Shown here in pieces: positions 1-12,265 of a stretch of 64,000 bases of DNA. Source of the DNA: Bolinopsis microptera (lineage: Eukaryota; Ctenophora; Tentaculata; Lobata; Bolinopsidae). The stretch spans positions 4,836,001 to 4,900,000 of the forward strand of contig NC_087077.1 of assembly GCF_026151205.1 (NCBI RefSeq), given 5' to 3'. The notes beneath the pieces are model-generated. The model was not told the DNA's origin and made no database searches. It was given only the letters and a program-made list of their open reading frames with translations. Every line of letters starts with the position of its first letter. Position 1 is the stretch's first letter. Position numbers and translations under genes: made by a program.

Positions 1-611
1 AAATTTTCAGCATGATTCATGTTCAGGAACTGAAGATATGACAGAATAATACGACAAAAATCAACGAATTTCGTCAAATTACGCGACTTTTACACTTAAT
101 TTTGCTCCAAAAGCCGCGCACCATCAAATATGGCACCTAGGAGGAACTCGCTGATCATTCCAAAAAGGTATAATAAATTTGGTACTGTGAAAATTCTCAC
201 AGTCTCTAGAAAACGATGGTACAAAAATTTTGAAAATCCGAGCAAGTTTATTTTTATCGTGCACCGCCTAGTATCACCCGTTTACGAGTATCACCCGTTT
301 AGTTAAGCTTCTCTAACGGAGAAAAAGCTCGAAAAGAGCGCCGCGCATAAAAATATACGTGCCTGGGAATTTTTGGCCATCTGCAACAAAGCTCAAATAT
401 TTTGGTCCTACAGGAGCGATACACCCCTTATTATCTCAAAACTCTAGTTTTTTATTTACTGAAGCGTTGGGTATTCCAGGCCATTAACTCGTTGGATTAT
501 AATTTACAGCAATCTGTACGATATTAAAACATCTTTTTCGTTTTGAATGTTTATAATGTAGGCTAACACTATCGATTATCTCATGACTAATAAATTATAT
601 CATACATGCAG
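1..611. other. AT-rich non-coding stretch at the window edge
   Basis: I recognise no gene here. The only local structure is a 14-bp direct repeat, GTATCACCCGTTTA, at 271-284 and 288-301. The sequence may belong to a repeat that runs off the left edge, but nothing proves it. Confidence 0.5.
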
Positions 612-717
612 CTTGTAGCGCGATGTACTACTGGGTTGCGCGCGCGCATCCAATAATGCTTCTCGCAACCACGTATGCAGATCGGCGAGATGCGAAGGAT
701 TGACATCGTGAATCAAA
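612..717 (+). repeat. Inverted copy of part of the neighbouring LINE
   Basis: This 106-bp stretch closely matches the reverse complement of 1950-2078. It shares the CTTGTAGCGCGATG start, the CGCGCGC core, AATAATGCTTCTCGCAACCA, and the GGATTGACATCGTGAATCAAA end. It lacks about 22 bp in the middle and has scattered substitutions. The matched part of the LINE codes for its C-terminal tail. The two copies face each other across about 1.2 kb. It may be a second degraded LINE fragment or a small element present in both places. Confidence 0.75.
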
Positions 718-1740
718 CATGCAGCCAATCGGATATGATTCCATTTTACCCAAATACGTGATCACCTTTGTCCTTAAGAACTGCCAATATGATGTAGTAA
801 AACAAATTTTTGTTTTACTACATTTTTTTAGTAAAACAAATTTTATTTTATACCCACAATCAATTCATATTTAGTTCAAATATTTAAAGTCAAAACAACC
901 ATTTCACATAAGTGGTTATATCATAATAAAATAATTTGTGATAAATTAATAAATTAATTTACACTCAAAAATGAACAAAAATATACACAATTTTTACCTA
1001 GTGCAACACTGGTTCAGCGCGCGGCTGATCGAAAAAGTTTGATTTGATTTACTAACTACAGTGTACAGCGTACATGAAAAAATTACTTACTGAATCTTTT
1101 AATACTAGACACATTTTAATTCAGATGTTGTTCAATGAGTTAGCCACAAAAATGTTCAAATTATGTAGGAGGGTAAAGGACACAATTGCTAGTAGTGCTT
1201 CTTTGTGCCCGTTGACTACAATGAACATTTTGCGGAGTTTCTCCAGACGGCTTTTATCGGAGTGCGTGTTATTTACTTGGTTATGCACAAGCCAGGCCAA
1301 CATTTTGTTTTTGTGTCAGCCGTGCTACCAGGTTGCAGAGTATTATAAACACTAAACAATTATACACTATACAAATTTGCTAATACAATATCATGCAGAG
1401 TCCGATCTAGCTGCAAAAGTCAGACACCACAGTTCAGCCGCCAAGTACCGTTTAAGTGAACACCGAAACACGAGGTTTAGGTGTCATTTTGTAAATCACT
1501 TTATGGATGGATAATTCAGTAATTGTTGAAGAAAATTACAGTCACTGCCACCTATAGCGTTATGTCATGGGTCTGATTAACGGCCAAGAATAAACGTACG
1601 TGCGCGCTTAAGAAACCCGCGCAAATATTGAGGTAGGGAGTAGCTGCGGCGCGCTTTTAACGTATATTACGTATAGCGCCGTACGGAAACGGCAATATTT
1701 AAGTAATTAAGTATTTGTTTACATAAATTCCACGTTTTTA
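718..1740. other. Non-coding stretch, possibly LINE 3' untranslated region
   Basis: It contains a perfect palindrome at 792-823 (listed separately) and a TTTGATTTGATTT run near 1038-1051 that resembles the pentamer tail of the LINE ending at 5249. If that run is a tail, the upstream part of this stretch is the 3' UTR of the minus-strand LINE at 1741-4470. A 93-codon open frame at 1074-1355 has no recognisable family and is probably chance. Confidence 0.4.
792..823. repeat. Perfect 15-bp-arm palindrome
   Basis: The arms ATGTAGTAAAACAAA (792-806) and TTTGTTTTACTACAT (809-823) are exact reverse complements separated by only TT. Part of the arm, AGTAAAACAAATTT, recurs directly at 830-843. The function is unknown. 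Such structures are common at foldback element edges. Confidence 0.8.
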
Positions 1741-4470
1741 TCAATAATCTAGCATGGTCCAAAACTGAAAACTGTTAAAGTTGTCATTATGCCACTCATT
1801 ATCGAACCTGCTTTGGGCATCTAGAAGAGATCGGTTTAGCCTTGATTTGATTGAGTTACAGGATGTGTTCACAAAGTCAGGTTTATTCTGTGGATTGGAG
1901 TCCTTGAATTGATTCCAAAGCCAAGAAGATTTATAAATAAAGTTATGGCTTTGATTCACGATGTCAATCCTTCGCAGCTCGGTGAGGCACAGTGGTGCAT
2001 CTCGCCGATCTACCGAAGATTGGTTGCGAGAAGCATTATTTGATGCGCGCGCGACCCAGTAGTGCATCGCGCTACAAGTTATGGCTTGGCTTTGGTGGTA
2101 TTAGACGGTCATCCCTCAGTTCAGACATGTTAAGTAAAGAATAGAGAGATATGGGTACCCTATATTTCACTATTTTAAAAAGTTCAGTTATAGTACGAAG
2201 TTTGTAAAGATTATGAACAGTAAGGAGTTTATGACTGTTAAATAATGGTTTGGTTGATTCCTTGGAATAGAATTCAGCTCCTAGTTTTTGACAACATAAG
2301 CAATAAGGGTCTAACAAGTTTATTATGAACTACCGATTTAGAGCGGACACACTTAATTGCACATGGTTTAATACGTGGATTAACAGAGTTATTAACATTA
2401 AACTCATATTTACCCAGTATTTTACATTGAATAGGTCTAGAACGAGCACATGTTTTGAATTTGTTTTGGTATGAGTTTGCATCTCCAAAAATTATTCTAA
2501 TACATCTCTTCTGTGTTAAGAATACAGGGTTGATAACTTGGTTAGAGACACCACCCCATACTGAGATGGCGAACGTAAGGTGTGATTCAAATAGTGTGTG
2601 GTATATCTGCTTGTGCAGTTTTATAGGTAGACAGTTTTTTATGCAGTAAATACGTCCACAAGCACTTCTTAGTTTCTTATTTAGTGATTCGATGTGAGGT
2701 TTCCAGTTCAGTTTATCATCAATCAGCACACCTAGAAACTTAGTTGTTTTAACACGTATTATTATGGAGCCGTCTATGGAGAGATTTAAATCATCGGGTG
2801 TACTGCATGTAGACGATTCATTTACACGTTTGTTTGGGGAGAAATACATAAAACAGCTCTTCTTAGCGTTAATATGTAGTAGATTACATTTCATGTATCT
2901 AGAAATAGACGAAAGAATATCGTTAGCTACATTATAAACGTCTTTTTTCGAGTCTGCAGAAACGAATAGGTTAGTGTCGTCAGCAAATAAGATAAACTTG
3001 CCTTTATTAGATACGTTGCATAGGTCATTTATATACAGGAGGAATAGTAAGGGACCAAGAACAGAGCCTTGGGGAACTCCCCACACAACAGGAAGTTTAT
3101 CGGAGTTTTCATTTAAGACGTGAACATATTGGCTCCGGTTTGACAGGTAACTTTTTATCAAATTCAGTGCGTTGCCCCTGATTCCGTAATTATTTAATTT
3201 GAATAAAAGCTTATCGTGAGATATCGTGTCGAAAGCCTTACTTAAATCAATGAAAATGCCAAGAACGTGTTTCCTGTCTTTTAAGTGTGATTCGATATGG
3301 CTAACAGATAAGTTCAGTGCGTGGCTTGTTGAGTGACCCTTTCTAAATCCAAATTGGTTCTCATAAATGATTCTTTTAGCAATTAGGAAGCTGTACATAC
3401 GTTTATAAATAAGTTTCTCTAAAAGTTTTCCAAATACTGGTAAGGTTGATATTGGCCTATAGTTTTCAAATAGTTCCTGATTATCTTTTTTATAGATGGG
3501 ACTTATCTTTCCTAATTTAAGTTCATTTGGGAATATCCCCTGTTGCATGCAATGGTTAAAGTGCTTGGCTAAAAAGGGAGATATTATTCTAGCAGACTTT
3601 CTAGCAGACTTTTTTATAACGTGAATTGGAATGTCACTAGATTTACCATTTGTGAACTCATTAATAATATCTATAATTTCATACTGTGTACAATCACTTA
3701 GATATATACTTGACTCACAGGTTTTAGGTAAGAAGTTTGAGAATGAGGGAATTGCATCCAGGGTTATATAATCTTCAGAATAATTTTCATTTAGTTTGGA
3801 TGCAATCGACTGAAAATATTTATTGAATTCATTAGCAATCATCCTACGATTTATTATTTTTTGATCGTTAAGGATAAAACATGGCTTTATTTCACGCCTG
3901 GATTTTCCACGAATAGTGTTTATGATTTCCCACGTTTTCTTACTATCACCAGAGCATGAGCAGTCAGTTAATTTACCTGCATAATGATTCTTCTTGACAC
4001 GGTCAATAAGTACCTTGAGATGCTTCCTGTAATCCTTATATTCAAGGTATCTTTTTGCTATTATATTCATACAAGTGAGGCAATTACACTCCTCGCGTTT
4101 AATATTATTATTATTAGTTAGCAATAAACATTTTTTCTTCTGAGACTTTTTCCACAAATCATAGAGCGAGTCTTTCGTTCAAATTGAGGTAACAATACCA
4201 CTAGTAATCCATGGGTTGTTCAAAGCGTTACGTTTAGATAATTTCGGTTTGTCAAGTTTGAATGCCTCGTCTAGGTGCTTCTGAAAAGTAGTGCAGAAAC
4301 TACTGAAGTTTTCAGGAGGATTGGTATGTAGTTCATTAACAATTGATGTGAGAAAGGCGTCTACATTTGAGGTGCTATAGTCGTAATATTGTGCGTGTTT
4401 AAGTTTAGGTTCATCAGTTACAAAATTAAGACAACTATTGATTTGAAAGATGGCATGGCGTATTTGTCAG
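1741..4470 (-). mobile_element. 5'-truncated non-LTR retrotransposon (jockey/CR1-like LINE)
   Basis: On the minus strand the sequence encodes a reverse transcriptase followed by a LINE-type C-terminal region. The upstream endonuclease is missing. The recognisable frame begins near 4470, at a residue run (SDKYA) that resembles the end of an apurinic endonuclease domain, and sequence beyond it is unrelated. This is the normal outcome of incomplete target-primed reverse transcription. The copy is inactive because it also carries a nonsense codon and two frameshifts. The clade is inferred from RT motifs only. Confidence 0.85.
1744..4454 (-). pseudogene. LINE reverse transcriptase ORF2 remnant
   Basis: RT motifs appear in order: YRPIST, AFDTISHDKLL, GVPQGSVLGPLLFLLYINDL and the catalytic LFADDTNLF. 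A linker-like segment upstream reads in the same frame but is cut by an in-frame TGA at 4179-4181 (minus strand). The frame is lost once around 2290-2317, where the reading continues in another frame with NSHKLLTVHNLYKLRT, and again near 2070, where a third frame continues to 1741 (IYKSSWLWNQF). The longest intact segment is 2274-4157. The endonuclease is absent. The protein would have copied its own RNA at the target site; as it stands it is dead. Confidence 0.85.
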
Positions 4471-5248
4471 TATGAACTGGACTGCTTTTCATCCAGCTAT
4501 CACTTTTAATTCTCACATTATCGTGTTATTCTCCTTATATAACTTCTTTCTGAACTGCTGTCATATCTTTTCATTAAAAGGAGCTTGCTGAAGCAGATGA
4601 TTTACTTTATTCTCTTCCCCATATCTTTGCATATATGTCATATGTGTCGACCTTCGAAAACCTTATTTACCAAGGCACACGGACCCAGATTTACCGCCTT
4701 TTCATTCCCTACAACTCTGCAGTAAATTGGTGTTTTACTGTACTACTAACTGGTTAATGATCAGGAATTTCAATCAAGTTAGCTAAATTGTACGAATTCC
4801 CTAGTTCGGTTTCATCCAGATTAACATGCTTGTTGACAGTTTACTTTGTGTCAGTGGTTTAATGGAATCTTGCACGATTTGTTATCGAAATGCTCCAGGC
4901 TTGAGTCTCGTGCGCTAGATACTCAGCTGTCATCTCATCTGAATGTTTGGGAAATCGTGATAGAGAGTTCATGGAGATAGGCCCTTCGGTAACCTTACGA
5001 TGGATATCTCTTGTGTGTGTTGCATGCAATCATGTACTCGTTCACCATCAATCAAAAATATATGCAGTGCAGCTGTCGTCTTGATTGTTTATGTGATAAC
5101 AACTTAACCTTCAGAAATGCTACTTTTGTGATGTTTGATATTGTGGTATTTTATACCTTTTAATTTAATTCACAATTTTTTAGTGTGCTTTCATTTTTTT
5201 GTGGTCAACCTTTTAAATTCATGGAGATATCTGTGGTCTAGTTGCAGA
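4471..5248. other. Non-coding stretch between two LINE copies
   Basis: I see no gene, repeat array or structured element in this AT-rich stretch. It sits between the truncated 5' end of one LINE and the tail of the next. Confidence 0.4.
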
Positions 5249-6600
5249 TAGCACTATTTGATTTGATTTGATTTGAAACTTTTACAAATAGTACATTATA
5301 CAATACAGCAAAGAGAATTAAAAATATACGACATTATTATCATGAGGCATTTGTAGGGTAAAAGTTGTAGTCCATATTGTATAAATACTAAAAGCATGGT
5401 TAAGTGGTACAAGTTCTGGGGGTATACGTATTACAAGTAATAGTTCTACTCCCAGACTCACTAACACCACCTCCATCTAAACACACAAAATGTATCTAAA
5501 ACACGCAAATTTAGAATTATCAAAATAAATACATAATGTATCCATGACCCGACTCATAATGCGCCAAAAATTGCGCGCGTATCATCACACAGCGATTAAA
5601 AGCAAGATTACAGTCGGATATAAAGTTCGCGTAATCCAGTTAAGTATATTAACTGAGGACTGCACCAGGGTCAAATCATGGTGACAGAACGTAAATGTTA
5701 TTTAATATTATTTAATAGATTTCTTTTTATATTATAGTTGTTATATTCAGTATCGTGACCGATCTATCAGTGGCGGGGGCCCACATATAAATATCATTTG
5801 TACTCATTAACTTAGTCAGGGTCTGTCAATTTGTCCCAAAAGTGTTTTGCCAGGTTTGACTTAAAAGTTCTGGCATCACTTATCTCTTTAAGGTCAGTTG
5901 GTAGGTCATTCCAGACACTGTGTGTTCTGAAGAAGAAGCTTCTCTTAAAGGAGTGAGCTTTTGCTTCCACAGTACACTTCAGGGAAAGGTGGTCGTGTCT
6001 GTTCTGTCGCCTCTGGTTGATATCAGGCATTTGAGATGTATCAACTTCATTATATCTCGAGGGTTGCCTTATGTTTGAACGCAACCTACCCTGTTCACTG
6101 GTTGTTATCGGGGTTAAATAAGGTGGGAGCTTCAGAACAGATTGACCATTGTATATCTGATGGAATAATAGTAAGTCTGTGTATTCAAACTTCAGCTCCA
6201 TTGGCAACATGTCTAGCTCTCTTAATCGAGCCAAGTATTCTAAGTCATTATAGTGATGATCCTGTTCGCCAAGGATCCACTTAACTGCTCTGCGCTGAAT
6301 GTTTTCAACTTTGTTATTCAAGACAACACTTGTTGGTCTCCAGACAACACTGCAATTTTCGAAAAGGCTCCTAACCAGCGCTAGATAGAATGCCCGTTTT
6401 TGTTTACGGTCGTTAATAAACCGTAGAGTTCTTTTCATTAGACCTAGACGAGAACTAGCTTTCGTACAAAGGTTGACTATGTTCTCCTCCCACTTAAGGT
6501 CAGTTCTAACAAAGACCCCAAGGTCTTTTTCACTCTGGACGAAGTCTAGTGCCGTTCCATCTAGGGTATAGACAAAGAGCTGGAAGGGGAAAAAACTCAA
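5249..6600 (-). mobile_element. 5'-truncated LINE with pentanucleotide tail
   Basis: The minus strand holds an RT C-terminal region, about 530 bp of 3' UTR, and a simple-repeat tail that reads (CAAAT)n on the minus strand (5249-5278 on plus). Tail plus 5' truncation is the classic LINE insertion signature. The 5' break lies near 6590, just upstream of the residues LFVYTLDGTALDF. It is a different family from the LINE at 1741-4470, because the C-terminal protein sequences do not match. Confidence 0.8.
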
Positions 6601-6645
6601 AATTCCCATTTGTAATCTGTAAGTTACTTTTTCGAGATCAGCCAA
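5812..6645 (-). pseudogene. C-terminal fragment of a LINE RT/ORF2 protein
   Basis: The 277-codon frame is uninterrupted but starts downstream of the RT catalytic FADD box. It shows the typical post-catalytic segment (VQSEKDLGVFVRTDLKWEENI), the NIQRRAVKWI region, and the C-terminal FFFRTHSVWNDLPTDL motif seen in CR1-like elements. The first 25 or so residues probably come from unrelated flanking DNA. With no catalytic site the product cannot act as a polymerase. The open frame suggests a fairly young insertion. Confidence 0.8.
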
Positions 6646-7333
6646 GTTCCATCAATCTGTGTTTTAAACTGAGGACTTAATTGGGTTTATTCAGCCCCCA
6701 GTCCTTGACCATGTACATGGTCATCTAAATTGCCTGATTGGATTGGAATTTTTCTGGAAGATTTGACTCCGGGCATCTCAATGTTTGCTTAGGACCAAAC
6801 AGCTAGATTGATCCTATTCAAATGATTTTGGCATTTTGAGACGTGTAGAGTTTAGAGTAGTTTATCCAAGCAGCTACAGCCATTACATGAAGGCTGAACT
6901 GCTAATAAGGCCCAATTTAATTTTATGATGATGCAAGTTCAAAGCATCAGAAGTATTTCATTGCTTAGGACCTTCGGTTTTGGTCGTTAGGGGGCTGCAT
7001 TTGGTTCCATTCGATTTTTTCCCTTGCATTTATGTGTTAAAGTATTAAGAGTAATTTCCTTAAATTATTTTAATGCAGTTACTCAGATAAGTATATACCA
7101 GGACACTTCAACAAAGACACATATTCTGCCTACAGTAAGGGGCCATAATTGTCTCAATTATGTAACTATAGATTTATTATTATTATCGGTCTGACTAGCT
7201 TTCTGGCCACAAATTTGGTTCAGGTTCTCTAAAGCTTTTAACCTCTGACCCAGTATTTTTATTACCACACTCCTTAATTCTCATAGTATTAACATTATGT
7301 CTTGGATATTAATTTAACCCTGCTTATATCCAG
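6646..7333. promoter_or_regulatory. Upstream region of the midnolin-like gene
   Basis: No coding sequence is seen. A good 3' splice site (pyrimidine-rich run ending in CAG at 7331-7333) stands 10 bases before the predicted start codon. The 5' UTR may therefore be split by an intron whose first exon and promoter lie further upstream. I found no clear TATA box. Confidence 0.4.
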
Positions 7334-7343
7334 TGACAGCATC

Positions 7344-8645
7344 ATGGGTGAAACAATCAAGGTTAAAATCTGCCCCCTGTCTGGTGATGTGTTTGAACTC
7401 AATGTATCGCTTGACTCAAGAGTAGAGTCATTTAAACAGAAAGTGGCTGATAGGCTTCGGACAGACACCGACAACATCAAAATACTGCTTAAAGAGAAGT
7501 AAGTACTTTTAAAATTGCTGTTTATTAAATTATTCATTGCCATCTGCCTTCAGTTATGTCTACTTCAAGTTCATATTTGTTTTCTGTATATTATATATAA
7601 CAAGATCAATTTCTAAACGAGGGTCCACTAAAAAAGGATCCAAACTTTCAGGGAATTAAGGTTTGGTAGTTTGAAGGAAAACAACCTGATACCCGGCTGC
7701 AGTATATCTGTTTTACCTGTTATGCGCGCTGGGTTGGTGGGATACGTAACTACTAAGTCCAGTGTTCTCCTCAAAAGTATTCCTGATGAAGTCCTGGAAA
7801 ATGCAGAGGTAATATTTCAACTTCAATCTTCGTTGAACAAAAAAATGTATCTGTCAGAAAATGTATTGCTGATTTCGTGTTGAAGCCTAGCTCAGCTGAT
7901 TAGGGTTTTTCATGTCACCATTATCAACTATTTATTACAGATTAAAGCTCAGATAAGGGATGGAGATCAAGCATCAATAACTCTCCACATTGAAGATATG
8001 GTCATCGTGTTCAAACTGCAGCTCATCGCCAGCGAACCAGAAGCAGATGGTGCTGGTCCCAGCACAAGTGCTGCCTCCTCCTCTGAAAGCTCTGATTTTC
8101 ACAAAAAGTTCGTCCAGTACATCAGAAAAGGCACGAACAATCAATCATCGCTTGTATCCAAGGGTAAATCAGACATTCCCCTCAGTAGCGAGCTAAAGAA
8201 GTTTCTTAAAGATATGGTCATTAAGAAGCTGAAGTCTGAAATGGGGATGGTTAAATCGGACTCTGATCAATCATCCTTGCCAAGTTATGCTAAAAGGCGG
8301 AGCACTAGTTTGGATAGCTATCGAAATGCTAAGAGGGCAAAAATCCTCACCCAATGTCAGTTTGAGCAAGACCCCATCGCTGTAAAGTTATCGAATGACT
8401 GCGAAAGGGAAAATAAAATTATGAAAAGCAAAATCGCCGGACTGAAGGAGAGGATGCGCAAAACCAGACTTCAGAAGAAACGAAGGCGGTCAGCTCTGCC
8501 ATGTGGTTGGACCAACTCCTCCAAATTATTACACGCAGAGAATACGACCTGTCAAACGACGTGCGACTCAGTACAGTTAGCCGTTCATTCCGTGCCCGGA
8601 CCTTCTAGTAGCTATGCTGGCATGAAGAAAGGTTTTCTCTTGTGA
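7344..8645 (+). CDS. MIDN: Midnolin-like protein (ubiquitin-like domain), 3 exons
   Basis: The coding exons are 7344-7498, 7652-7808 and 7941-8645. Both introns (153 and 132 bp) are GT-AG, and the splices keep frame to give 338 residues. Residues about 4-76 form a ubiquitin-like domain. Its end (GCSISVLPVMRAGLV) and a later segment (about 112-134, ITLHIEDMVIVFKLQLIA) match midnolin, where the latter is part of the substrate-binding Catch region. An acidic/serine-rich linker follows, then a helix-forming lysine-rich part and a basic segment (about 258-294, CERENKIMKSKI...KKRRRSALPCGW) like the C-terminal proteasome-binding helix and nuclear signal of the family. Mammalian midnolin carries nuclear proteins to the proteasome without ubiquitination. 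This protein is shorter than the human one (about 468), and I cannot place the second half of Catch. The ATG at 7344 has a good context (A at -3, G at +4); an upstream TTG in the same frame was rejected. Confidence 0.85.
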
Positions 8646-8808
8646 TAGTTGTATAACCTGATGCAGACTCGCATAAGACAAGATGGCAATCTTGATATCT
8701 GGTTAAAGAATTACCGTGAACTCAGTGTGAGAGAGGTGGTGTTATAGGTACGATGAAACCAAAAGACAATTTAAGAGCGCAAGTTGATGCTAGTTTGTTG
8801 TTGTCTGC

Positions 8809-8814
8809 AATAAA
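8809..8814 (+). terminator. Polyadenylation signal of the midnolin-like gene
   Basis: A canonical AATAAA lies 164 bases after the stop codon and is the first one downstream on this strand. A TGTT/GT-rich stretch follows. The assignment to this gene is inferred from position. Confidence 0.6.
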
Positions 8815-10150
8815 CAACTCCAACATGTACATAGTATGTTGCATCCTAGGTCTGTGAAGTGGAACAGGACCAGTATTGGTGGTTTGTTGTTTGTAAAAGC
8901 TACATTACCCGATTCATCATAGCGCTACAATATCATGATCCTACAACAACGTGCGGTATTACATGTCCGTTTGTACAATTCTGATTGCCTTGGAATCCTG
9001 TTTGATCTCGTTTCCAATGTTGTATAAATGTGGTCTAATCCGTTGAATGAATAATAGTGCCGATTGATCAGTGGCTTGTTGATGTGGACCTGAGCTGGAT
9101 TGGAGGCTAAATAAGTAAGAATGTGATATGATCGAATATTACGGATATTTTATATTGAATATGTTGGTATGAATATATATGATACAATACACTGCTGTAT
9201 GTGGATTTGGGTAAAATAATTTATAGTTAATGATAAATACTTTAAACATCTAAGGATTGATATTAGAATTGAAATTTCTAAGGATTGATGTCGGAATTAA
9301 GATGTCAGGAACCTAAGCTAAAGAAGTTATAATCCTCAGATATTTTAGTATTCAGCTCATCAACAGCTTCCTCGAATGCTTAACGGGTAGTCTTTAATAC
9401 GTTGATCTCTCTGCTTTAAAACTTCCTAAAATTATTCCAATGATTTTTCCGACAGAGATCAAGGTATTGAAGAATCTTTTAAGGAATTTAGTGTTGATTC
9501 GGTCGAATTTGATTTTTATTATATAATTTAAGTAATATTGACTGAGCTTTAGCATTTTCGAGGAGAGGAATTTCGAATGAATGATAACCTTGTAGTTGCT
9601 GCTATCTCTGAGATAAGAATTGTATAATTAAATCCGCTAGCAAATTCTGTTACACACCTCCAGAAATGCCACAAAACTTGGTCACTCATTTCCATTCTTG
9701 TTTGTTAAGCTATGTAAATGTTATGAAGCGATTGACAAAAATTTATCCATTCTTATGTAACAGTGGCTCTCTCAGAGTGAGTTGAAACTTTAAATCCTGT
9801 CGTTCCAATGAACGTTCCTTAAACATTGAAAATCACAGTTATAGAATATTAGTTTCCAATGCACATTGTGCATGTATAGATTTATTAGATTTAGTTATTG
9901 AAACTGTCATTTCAATTGTTGAATCCCGATATTTTAGCCTGCTGTAACTTCAACAAAATGAGAGCCCTAGCCTTTAAACAAATTAAGTTGAACAATGAAT
10001 TTATTGCTTATAAATTTGATCAAGTTTTATATAAACTAAACATGGTATTGTCGAGCAAGTGCCCATTCTGGCATCTATTTGTTATTCCTGACTTCATTCA
10101 GCAGAAATATATTCATAAGTTTCCTTATATATTCATTATATAGCAGTTCT
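8815..10150. other. Gene-free AT-rich intergenic stretch
   Basis: No exon, repeat array or element was recognised. A short frame at 9898-10143 has no family resemblance and no splice context. Confidence 0.4.
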
Positions 10151-10164
10151 AGTGCTGAACCGTG

Positions 10165-10340
10165 AGCACGTGTACGTGCATACAATACATGCAACACGTG
10201 CGGAAAGTAATACACTTGTACATGCGTGTGTACATACATGTACGTGCATGAGTAAATGTGTACACGTGTGCCGCGTGCAAGAGTGTTTGCACGTGCTTGT
10301 AAGAATACACACAAGTGCTGCAGGCAAACACTGCACGTGT
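10165..10340. promoter_or_regulatory. Cluster of ACGTG sites
   Basis: Seven ACGTG cores and at least two GCGTG cores fall within about 180 bp, embedded in CATG/CACA-rich sequence. ACGTG is the core of hypoxia-response elements and of many bHLH sites. The tract is also purine-pyrimidine alternating, so part of the density could come from decay of a (CA)n/(TG)n microsatellite. No gene starts nearby. Confidence 0.4.
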
Positions 10341-11274
10341 GCGCGCGTTGTGGAACTATCATTTGAGAATTAGGGTGTGTGTGTTCTGATTACTGAGATA
10401 TTAATGCAGTAGAGAGTTAAAGATGAGTTCCTTTAGCAACATGATCACGGGAAATTCTGTCTTCCTTAGAGCTGTTTACTGGTGTCTGTGCAGGACATTG
10501 CTACCGAACCTTGGTGAGGTTTAGGGAATTATTAGGAGCCGGGGTTAAACCGCCGAAATAGGGTTAAACCCCTACTCAATTACTATTAAACTGTTAAAAC
10601 AGGAGTGAAATGACACGAGTAGGCAGCTCTTTGTCATTGTACTGGGATTTTGATCTAAGAAGATTCTTATGTTTTATATTGAATTAACACGAGGAAGCCA
10701 GGCAGTCGTGCGTATTAGTACGTATTGTAAGATTAGATGTTTCTGTTTAGGAATTTAAATTTTCTCTACTGCATTTAGTTACCATTGTCAGTGAAATTTG
10801 TTGTTATAAAGTAACTCTATATTTATAAATTGACAAAATAAACGTGTTTTATTTGTTTTCATTTCAAAATTATCAAAGGTTAACAACCAGTCAAACATTG
10901 AAATAATAACCATTTTCTAATTACATATCAATTACCAGTAATTACCAGTAATTATGTCATTACCAGTAATTACCCTGCTGTCCCTGACAGTTTGTTTATA
11001 TTGACTCAACATTCCCTCAACCCACCATCTCTAACCAGATCTCTTTGTTCAGGATGTAACACGAGACATGATCTCATACACTGTAGTTGCAACGTGTGTC
11101 ACAAGCTACAGCAGATCAAGCAAGTATTTTAGATAATAACTATGTAAGAAGCTGGCCGTCTCTATATTCTCTCTACAGTCTACAATCTCTCTCTCACTCC
11201 TCCAGCTCTTATGCAAGACGCGTTTAAAATAATTAGCAGCTTATTCTTGAGTGCTGAAGATGCAACGTGCAGTG

Positions 11275-11305
<31 letters not shown>

Positions 11306-12084
11306 GCGCCGTGTAACCAGCACGACAGATATAATACGGAGACTCGCGAGCTTTACATTTGTTGAGATTGTTGGGTAGTGTGGAGCTTTAACACATCCCC
11401 CAGGCCAGTGCAGCTGTGCCCTGCTCTGTGCTGTACCACTCTCTATTTTTAACAAACCAGATATTTTTGTGCTCGCTCGGACTGGAGTTATGGGAGTATT
11501 ACATTTACATTGTCGGCCCATTAGAAGTTCCAACAAAGGGTCACCCTTGTAAGGTTTGGTCCTTGTTCCTTTCATCACAGAGTGGTTCCTCATTCACCTA
11601 GGAAGGGAGTTTCTCAGACCAGGGAGTATTAGCGAGTATTGGTGAGTGGTGGACCCTGTCGCCAACACGTGGCAGAGCCCTGTTTAGCTATGTGTTCTAG
11701 TACTTGGTGGGCACATAGTGCAAGTGTGGGGTCTCTACCGCATCTTGTCGCATCACCGAGCTGGGGATTACCAAATGCGGCATAATGTGGAAAATTGCAA
11801 TTAGGCACAAAATAGGGTAAAGTGGTTTGTCTGGCTCGCAGAACTTGACATTCCACGTTTCTTAGAATCTCTCCCATACTGCTTTACAAAAAGTCAGTTG
11901 AGAAGCAATTCTTTACATTCTTCAGGAATGAACCAGGAGACATTCCCGGCACACCATTGCCAAAAGCAGAGGGAGGTAGTATCAGAGTAGACTGACCTAA
12001 GTGACCGGTGGTATTGGCTTTATCTGTGTGTATCTGGTAGTACAGCTGCGTGTTCTGTATCGTGTTACACACACACACACACCG
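10341..12084. other. Intergenic stretch with a short (AC)n tract
   Basis: It contains a 28-bp (AC)n run at 11278-11305, three copies of an ATTACCAGTA-type repeat near 10930-10972, and nothing else recognisable. Open frames overlapping the (AC)n run are artefacts of the repeat. Confidence 0.5.
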
Positions 12085-12265
12085 GTCAAGGGTCGACTGA
12101 GGGCAGGATTTGCGGCCGAGGCCGAGGAAATTTTGCTTTGATAAAACCGAGGCCGAGGCAAACCGAGGAATTGTCCTCCTGACCGACGCGAGGCCAAGGC
12201 CGAGGAAAAATCGCTATTCCTCGGTAAAACCGAGGCCGAGGCCGAGGACTCGGTCGACCCTTGAC
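12085..12265. mobile_element. 181-bp MITE-like element with 16-bp terminal inverted repeats
   Basis: The left end GTCAAGGGTCGACTGA (12085-12100) is the inverse of 12250-12265 with one mismatch. The 4-bp sequence ACCG stands directly outside each end (12081-12084 and 12266-12269), consistent with a target site duplication. The interior is GC-rich and built from repeats of CCGAGG/GCCGAGG that read strongly on one strand. It codes for nothing credible. The transposase family is undetermined. Confidence 0.7.
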
